Notes under the pieces: model-generated | What the model was told of the DNA's origin: nothing | Seen by the model: only the letters and a program-made list of their open reading frames with translations | The model's database searches: none | DNA from: Amarobacter sp035326025 | GTDB taxonomy: Bacteria > Chloroflexota > Dehalococcoidia > Tepidiformales > Tepidiformaceae | Direction: 5' to 3' | NCBI GenBank assembly: GCA_035326025.1 | Contig: DAOKYT010000007.1 | Span: 1 to 64,000 of the forward strand | Length of the DNA: 64,000 nt | In this document: positions 59,693 through 64,000 of the stretch, piece by piece | Position numbering within the stretch: position 1 is the stretch's first letter | Layout of the letters: each line of letters begins with the position of its first letter | Program-made: the position numbers and the translations under genes

Positions 59693-60015
59693 GGGAGGCG
59701 GGAGGTATGAGGCGTGAGGCGGCAGGCGCCGGTCCGGGTTTCGCGGTTACCGGCCCGGCGCCACGAAGTTCGCCCTTCGGACTGCCGCTCCCTCGCCAGC
59801 CCCGCCATCACCTCCAGGACGTGGGGGTCGCGGTTGCCGATGAGGAGCGTGCCCACGCCCACGCCGGCCCGGGCCCGGTAACGCTCGCGGGTGCCGTCCG
59901 CCGGTCCGGCGAGCGCCATCTCGACGGGCACGGTGGCCGGGGCCCGCAGCTGGAGAGGCTGGGGGTCCTGGATCGTGGCGGCGGCCTTTGTCTCCGACCC
60001 AACCAGCGAGATCAC
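59656..60015 (-). CDS. Possible small protein following the sugar dehydrogenase
   Basis: A GTG frame (60015) of up to 119 residues. The first 80 codons have strongly G/C third positions and a plausible sequence (TVPVEMALAGPADGTRERYRARAGVGVGTLLIGN), starting five bases after the stop of the sugar dehydrogenase gene. The last 30 residues look non-coding and overlap the convergent AlkA gene. No SD or family recognised. Confidence 0.35.
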   Translation of the reverse strand: MISLVGSETKAAATIQDPQPLQLRAPATVPVEMALAGPADGTRERYRARAGVGVGTLLIGNRDPHVLEVMAGLARERQSEGRTSWRRAGNRETRTGACRLTPHTSRLPYGNPTSSLRQR

Positions 60016-60020
60016 GGAGG

Positions 60021-61292
60021 CTAGCGCGCAACGACCCGGTACACCGCGCCCTCGCTATCGCGCACCGCGTAGAGTTCTCCCGCTTCGTCCTCGCCGAACG
60101 AGGAGATGCTGCCGGGCAGGCGGCCGATCTGTTCCGTCTCGAACTCGCCGTCCGCCTGGCGGGTTGCCCAGAGGTTGCCCGAGCAGTAATCGGTGAACAG
60201 GTAGGCTCCGGTTAGGGCGGGGTAGGCCTGGCCCCGGTACACGTAGCCGCCCGTGATCGAGCAGCCCTGGCCGTGGTCGTACTCGAAGACCGGCAGGGTC
60301 ATGCCGGTAGTGTCGCAGCCCTCGGCCGGGCGGAAGCAGTGGCTCGCCTCCATCACGGCCCAGCCGTAGTTCTCGCCGCCCGTGCTGGCGGCGGGCTGGA
60401 CGTTCACTTCCTCGTACTTGTTCTGCCCAACGTCGGCGATCCAGAGGTCGCCAGTCTCGCGGTCGAAGCTGAAGCGCCATGGGTTTCGGAGGCCCCAGGC
60501 CCAGACCTCAGCGCGTGCGGTCGACCGCGCGATGAACGGGTTCGACTCCGGGATGGCGTAGGGGTCGCCCGAATCGACATCGATGCGAAGGATCTTGCCG
60601 AGGAAGGCGAGCAAGTCCTGGCCGTTGTCGTCGGGGTCGCCGGCGCTGCCGCCGTCGCCGAGCGCGATGTAGAGGAGGCGATCCGGGCCGAAGGCGAGCA
60701 TGCCGCCGTTGTGGTTCGGGTACTTGTCGGCCACCGCCAGGAGCTGCTTGCCGCTGCGCGGGTCGGCGCGGTTCGGATCGGAGGAGACGCGGAACTCGGC
60801 GACCGTGTTGTCGTTGTCCTGGGCGGTGTAGTAGACGAAGAGGCGGCCGTTTTGGGGGTAGCCGGGGTGGAAGGCGAGGCCGAGAAGGCCCTGCTCGTTA
60901 CCGCTTGATTTGACCACGTTGGTGATATCCAGGAACGGCTGGGCGAGCAGCTCGCCGTCTTCGATGATGCGGATGCGGCCCTGCTTTTCGAGCACGAAGA
61001 GCCGCCCGCTCCCGTCGCCGGCGTGCGTGACGAAGGTGGGGCGGGCGAGCCCGCTGGCGACCTCTTCGAGCGCCACCACCGGGAGTGGCGCGGGCGTGCC
61101 GGGCGGGGCCGGGGTCGCCTCTCCGGTGGCCGGCGTGGTTGGCGCCGGGGACGCGGTGGTGGAAGGCGAGGGGCCGGGCTGCTGATCGTCACGGTCGTCG
61201 CAGGCGACCAGCAGCAACCAGGCGATGAAGGGGAGCGAGAGCAGCTGGACGATCACGGGTGGCCTGCGGGATGCGATCGGCATCCGGGCCAT
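60021..61292 (-). CDS. PQQ-dependent sugar dehydrogenase-like lipoprotein
   Basis: A 423-residue exported soluble glucose/sorbosone dehydrogenase-type beta-propeller. The signal VQLLSLPFIAWLLLVACDD has a lipobox Cys, then a Pro/Thr-rich linker. Propeller motifs include SGLARPTFVTHAGDGSGRLFVLEKQGRI, LGLAFHPGYPQNGRLFVYY, LYIALGDGGSAGDP and VWAWGLRNPWRFSFD with the catalytic His/Arg region. PQQ-binding residues appear conserved in character, but PQQ synthesis genes are not in this window. Start ATG 61292. Confidence 0.9.
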   Translation of the reverse strand: MARMPIASRRPPVIVQLLSLPFIAWLLLVACDDRDDQQPGPSPSTTASPAPTTPATGEATPAPPGTPAPLPVVALEEVASGLARPTFVTHAGDGSGRLFVLEKQGRIRIIEDGELLAQPFLDITNVVKSSGNEQGLLGLAFHPGYPQNGRLFVYYTAQDNDNTVAEFRVSSDPNRADPRSGKQLLAVADKYPNHNGGMLAFGPDRLLYIALGDGGSAGDPDDNGQDLLAFLGKILRIDVDSGDPYAIPESNPFIARSTARAEVWAWGLRNPWRFSFDRETGDLWIADVGQNKYEEVNVQPAASTGGENYGWAVMEASHCFRPAEGCDTTGMTLPVFEYDHGQGCSITGGYVYRGQAYPALTGAYLFTDYCSGNLWATRQADGEFETEQIGRLPGSISSFGEDEAGELYAVRDSEGAVYRVVAR

Positions 61293-61330
61293 GGTGCCGC
61301 GACGCGAGTAAGCACCGGGGAAACGCAGCC

Positions 61331-62476
61331 TCACTGGTGGCCCACGTGGGCGCGGAGGAACTCGCTGACGGCCTGGTGGTAGGCGCCGGGGTCGTGGTTC
61401 CAGGCCCGCACGTGGCCGGCGCCGGGGATGCGCACGTAGCGGACGATATCGGGCCGGGCGCGCGCCAGGGCGTCGCTGGTCTCGACCGGGACGGTTGGGT
61501 CGCCATCGCCATGGAAGAGGAGGATGGGCACCTCCAGGCGGCGGGCTGTCTCGAAGTGGTCGAAGTCGCGCCAGTTGAACCCGTAGCGGCGGGCGGCCAC
61601 GCGGTTCGAGACCGGCAGCACCCGGACTGGCACGCGCATCTGGCGGGCGCGGTGCTCGACGGTGCGCGCGAGGTCGATCATCGGTGCATCGAGTACGAGC
61701 GCGGCCACCCGGCTGGCGAGGCTTGAGCGGGCCATGAAGGCGAGCGAAATGGCGCCGCCCATGCTGTAGCCCACGAGCACCACGCGGCGCGCTCCCCGTT
61801 CGAGGGCGAAGCGGACCGCACCTTCGACTTCTTCCCATTCGTCGCGGCCGTAGGCGTATTGGCCGTGGGGCGCGGGCGGGCAGCCTTCGTCGTTCCGGTA
61901 GGTAATGGCCAGGCAGTCGATGCCGTGGCTGGCGAGGATGGGCATGATGCGCAGTCCCTCGCGGCGGTTCGCGCCCTTGCCGTGGACGAGGATCGCCCAG
62001 GTCTCGCTGGCGGCGGGCACGTGCCACGCGGGGAACGCGCCGAGCGGCGACTCGAACAGCGCCTCATCGAACGGCAGGCCGTGGGCGGTAAGGGGGTCGC
62101 CTTCGAAGGCGAACGCATCGAGGCGCACGTGGTCGCCCGCGCGAAGGTCGCCCGCGCCGGGGCGGAATTCGCGCAGGGCCACCACGCCGTTGGCCTCGAG
62201 CACGGGGCCGGCGTGCCCCCAGCCGCGCGCGCCGCGGAGCAGGTAGTGGCCGGTGGCGGTCGCGGGCGTGACGGGCTCCCTGGTGGCATGGCGCAGGGTG
62301 ACCAGCCCGGGAGCGATGGCGGTTGCCTGGAGGTCGAGCGGGTCGGGGCGGCGGTCGCGCTCCGGGTTGAAGCCGGTCTGGTGCAGCACGCGGGCGAGCG
62401 CGAGGGAGGGCGCCAGCACGAGGCCGGTGCCCACCGCCGAAACCGCGACCAGCGGATTGACACGCATCGGGATCAT
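61331..62476 (-). CDS. Alpha/beta hydrolase with N-terminal membrane segment
   Basis: A 381-residue hydrolase. An N-terminal hydrophobic stretch (LVAVSAVGTGLVLAPSLALA) anchors it. The nucleophile is in VGYSMGGAIS, acid in FHGDGDPTVPVE and His in GAGHVRAW; an oxyanion HGKGANRREG lies earlier. A long N-terminal domain (30-170) precedes the hydrolase core. Substrate unknown. Upstream of the sugar dehydrogenase on the same strand. Confidence 0.86.
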   Translation of the reverse strand: MIPMRVNPLVAVSAVGTGLVLAPSLALARVLHQTGFNPERDRRPDPLDLQATAIAPGLVTLRHATREPVTPATATGHYLLRGARGWGHAGPVLEANGVVALREFRPGAGDLRAGDHVRLDAFAFEGDPLTAHGLPFDEALFESPLGAFPAWHVPAASETWAILVHGKGANRREGLRIMPILASHGIDCLAITYRNDEGCPPAPHGQYAYGRDEWEEVEGAVRFALERGARRVVLVGYSMGGAISLAFMARSSLASRVAALVLDAPMIDLARTVEHRARQMRVPVRVLPVSNRVAARRYGFNWRDFDHFETARRLEVPILLFHGDGDPTVPVETSDALARARPDIVRYVRIPGAGHVRAWNHDPGAYHQAVSEFLRAHVGHQ

Positions 62477-62607
62477 CGTAGCCGGTAGCGGGTTGAACGC
62501 GGGTAAGCGGCCGCCCCGCAGCCCATCGGGGGCGGTGAACGCGGGAAGGGCGGAGTTCGAAGGGCGAAGGGCGAAGAGGCGGCATCGCGATGCGGTAGAC
62601 TGGGTAC

Positions 62608-62862
62608 ATGACGGAGCCGGCGAGGTTCACTGTTTCGGAGCGGGACCGGGAGTACATGCGGCGCCTCGGCAGATACGTGGAGGAAGCCAACGAGGCTACC
62701 CGCAAGGAATGGCTCGCCTTGTCGGGGGCCGAACGCATCGCGAAGAGCGAACAACTCGCGCGCCCATACCGGACATCAGAACGGGTCGACGCGGCCGCCG
62801 CCGAAGACGATCCCGCGCCACTGTACGAAAGAGCACGTCGCCTTGGCCTCACGAATCGGTAG
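62608..62862 (+). CDS. Small charged protein preceding a nucleotidyltransferase
   Basis: An 84-residue helical protein (ARFTVSERDREYMRRLGRYVEEANEATRKEWLALSG). It overlaps the next gene by 20 bases. By position and size it may be the partner (antitoxin-like) of the nucleotidyltransferase. No family recognised. Codon use is less GC-biased than in the core genes here. Confidence 0.55.
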   Translation: MTEPARFTVSERDREYMRRLGRYVEEANEATRKEWLALSGAERIAKSEQLARPYRTSERVDAAAAEDDPAPLYERARRLGLTNR

Positions 62863-63418
62863 TCGGCGCGAACCCGATCAAGGTCTGCTGGAGTTGGTCG
62901 CGAGCGCTTTCCAGGAGGCGAAGCTGCGAGGTGCCATCATCGGCGGTGTTGCTCGCAACTATTGGGAAGTTCCCAGGCTCACGTTCGACATCGACTTCAC
63001 GGTCGAGGCAAACCCGGCGGGCATCGAGACGGTCATCGCCGCGCTCGCCGACCACGGCTTCGAGGTGTTGAAGGCCCAGGGACGCGAACAGGCTTCCGGT
63101 CCGGACTTCGTCCAGCTCTACAACCGGGATATCGCCCAGGTGGTCGAATTGCAGGCCGCAAAGACCCCGTTTCAGGAGGAGCTTCTGCGCCGTGCCATTG
63201 CTCTGGACGACACCGGGCTCCGCGTGGCCAGTCGCGAAGACCTCATCGTCCTCAAACTCCTCGCGCTTCGGCCAAAGGATCGGGACGACCTCAGGGAACT
63301 CGCTTCCAACGCCAGCATCGACTGGGACTATGTGCGGCACTGGTGCGATGTCTGGCAGGTTACGGACCGGCTGGAGCACCTCCGCCGGGCGATCGCCGAG
63401 GACGCCGCAAACCGCTGA
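62843..63418 (+). CDS. Nucleotidyltransferase of AbiEii/MNT-like fold
   Basis: A 191-residue protein with a nucleotidyltransferase core: IIGGVARNYWEVPRLTFDIDFTV supplies the GG and D-x-D metal ligands, and LIVLKLLALRPKDRDDLREL is typical of AbiEii and DUF-type family members. A third acidic residue lies further on (VELQAAK). These proteins serve as toxins or as predicted RNA/protein-modifying enzymes in toxin-antitoxin systems. Start at TTG 62843, overlapping the upstream small gene by 20 bases. Confidence 0.68.
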   Translation: MASRIGSRREPDQGLLELVASAFQEAKLRGAIIGGVARNYWEVPRLTFDIDFTVEANPAGIETVIAALADHGFEVLKAQGREQASGPDFVQLYNRDIAQVVELQAAKTPFQEELLRRAIALDDTGLRVASREDLIVLKLLALRPKDRDDLRELASNASIDWDYVRHWCDVWQVTDRLEHLRRAIAEDAANR

Positions 63419-63488
63419 ACGCGGCGGCGCGGCGCGGGCGGATTCCGATTGCGGGAGCGAAGGGCGTGCGCCTTGCCGGCGCGGGAAA

Positions 63489-63509
63489 CGCCAATCGCCA
63501 ATCGCCAAT
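63489..63509. repeat. Three tandem copies of CGCCAAT
   Basis: A perfect three-copy 7-base repeat (63489-63509) just upstream of the TATACT box at 63533-63538 and the ZTP riboswitch. It may be a chance or slippage repeat or a regulator site. Confidence 0.45.
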
Positions 63510-63543
63510 GGCAGGGCGAGGGGTGGCGGGGCTATACTTTCCC

Positions 63544-63616
63544 TGCCGGGCAACTGGCGAGTTCGCGGAGCACCGCGAGGGAGCCCGGCACGTTTCGCAT
63601 GGTCGCTCGCCTGGGC
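63544..63616 (+). ncRNA. ZTP (pfl) riboswitch upstream of purH
   Basis: The leader contains the ZTP aptamer blocks in order: TGCCGGGC (63544-63551) pairing with GCCCGGCA, an internal AACTGGCG, GGAGCACCGCG, AGGGAGC, and the 3' pseudoknot strand CGCTCGCCTGGGC (to 63616). This riboswitch senses ZTP/ZMP (10-formyl-THF shortage) and turns on purine and folate genes. TATACT at 63533-63538 is the likely -10 box. purH is a known target class. Confidence 0.85.
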
Positions 63617-63620
63617 CGAA

Positions 63621-63653
63621 GGTCTCGCTGCATATCCCGCGCGGGGCCTTTTT
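63621..63653 (+). terminator. Riboswitch-controlled intrinsic terminator
   Basis: GGTCTCGC (63621-63628) can pair with GCGGGGCC (63641-63648) with two G-T pairs, followed directly by TTTTT (63649-63653). It is adjacent to the aptamer 3' end, so ligand binding can decide termination before purH. Confidence 0.75.
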
Positions 63654-63729
63654 CGATCCCCCGGGGTGGGGTTCCAGGGCCCTCGTGCCTCATTCCTCAT
63701 CCCTCATTCCTCCACCGGAGGTGGTACCC

Positions 63730-64000
63730 ATGCGCGCATTGCTCGGTGTCTACGACAAGTCCGGGATCGAACCCTTCGCCCGCGGCCTCGCCGAACTCGG
63801 CTGGGAGCTCGTCTCCACCGGCGGCACCTTCGCCACCATCGAACAGGCCGGCATCCCCGTCCGCAAGGTGGAGGACATCACCGGCTTCCCCGAAATGCTC
63901 GATGGCCGCGTGAAGACGCTCCACCCCGCGGTCCACGGCGGCATCCTCGCGCGGCGCGACCTGCCCGCGCACATGGCCGCGCTCGAACAGCACCAGATCG
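63730..64000 (+). CDS. purH: purH N-terminus (AICAR transformylase/IMP cyclohydrolase), partial
   Basis: The first 90 residues of the bifunctional enzyme for the last two steps of IMP synthesis; the gene continues past the window. The IMP cyclohydrolase domain starts with MRALLGVYDKSGIEPFARGL, LVSTGGTFATIE, and the conserved DGRVKTLHPAVHGGILARR. An ideal GGAGG lies before the ATG. Downstream of the ZTP riboswitch and its terminator. Confidence 0.96.
   Translation, partial: MRALLGVYDKSGIEPFARGLAELGWELVSTGGTFATIEQAGIPVRKVEDITGFPEMLDGRVKTLHPAVHGGILARRDLPAHMAALEQHQI

Noticed and set aside
1..64000. CRISPR array or prophage
   Set aside because: No regularly spaced repeats with spacers, no cas, integrase or phage structural genes seen; the only short arrays are at 58288-58353 and 63489-63509.

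Overview
The window is high-GC, densely packed bacterial chromosome with very short intergenic gaps and many GTG or TTG starts. It contains ordinary housekeeping genes: gyrB, purL, purQ, the start of purH, rpsU, rpsT, yqeY, a 7TM-HD phosphohydrolase and tRNA-Ser. It also has a cytochrome b6-type bc complex with a split cytochrome b, c-di-AMP and ZTP riboswitches, and a large set of acyl-CoA enzymes. No prophage, plasmid or CRISPR features are visible. The combination (monoderm-like riboswitches and rpsU-yqeY-pgpH order, actinobacteria-like small domains such as DUF3052, many DUF and SDR genes, TTG starts) best fits a free-living aerobic member of Chloroflexota, perhaps Dehalococcoidia or Tepidiformia. 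That assignment is inference, because no 16S gene is present.

Layout. 1-8.7 kb: a HAD phosphatase, a PD-(D/E)XK nuclease-fold protein, a GT4 glycosyltransferase, dCTP deaminase with an unusual start, a nitrilase with a degenerate second half, tRNA-Ser, a response regulator and Hsp20. 8.7-18.2 kb: a small-molecule kinase and NUDIX pair, a CoA transferase, a tandem universal stress protein, a multicopper oxidase and a thiolase. These are followed by a ketosynthase-fold protein without its catalytic triad and a metallo-beta-lactamase-fold protein without its metal ligands. 18.2-25 kb: a TetR regulator with tandem operators, a secreted matrixin, a class B penicillin-binding protein divergent from a lipoprotein glycosidase, and a site-2 protease. 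25-33.9 kb: a mostly minus-strand housekeeping block with purL, a DUF4389 gene, purQ, the 7TM-HD protein, yqeY and rpsU.

33.9-38 kb is the most coherent unit: a bc-complex operon on the minus strand. It runs from a 39-residue membrane protein to cytochrome b6 (keeping the Cys that binds heme ci in b6f), subunit IV, a Rieske protein, and a terminal protein that fuses cytochrome c, four LysM-like repeats and an amicyanin-like cupredoxin. 38-49 kb: GT2, rpsT, a Gfo/Idh dehydrogenase, a decayed IS1182-like element, gyrB, a NarL-type two-component system with a divergent receiver-like protein lacking the phospho-Asp, a GH-A type glycosidase and an M20 peptidase. 49-64 kb: an MFS transporter under a c-di-AMP riboswitch, a class I amidotransferase, acyl-CoA metabolism genes (SDRs, acyl-CoA dehydrogenase), an AlkA-type glycosylase, a secreted sugar dehydrogenase, a toxin-antitoxin-like pair, and purH under a ZTP riboswitch.

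The genes suggest aerobic, respiratory, lipid-using heterotrophy with copper-dependent electron carriers. Several genes retain a fold but have lost catalytic residues, and two metabolic genes survive only as short fragments.
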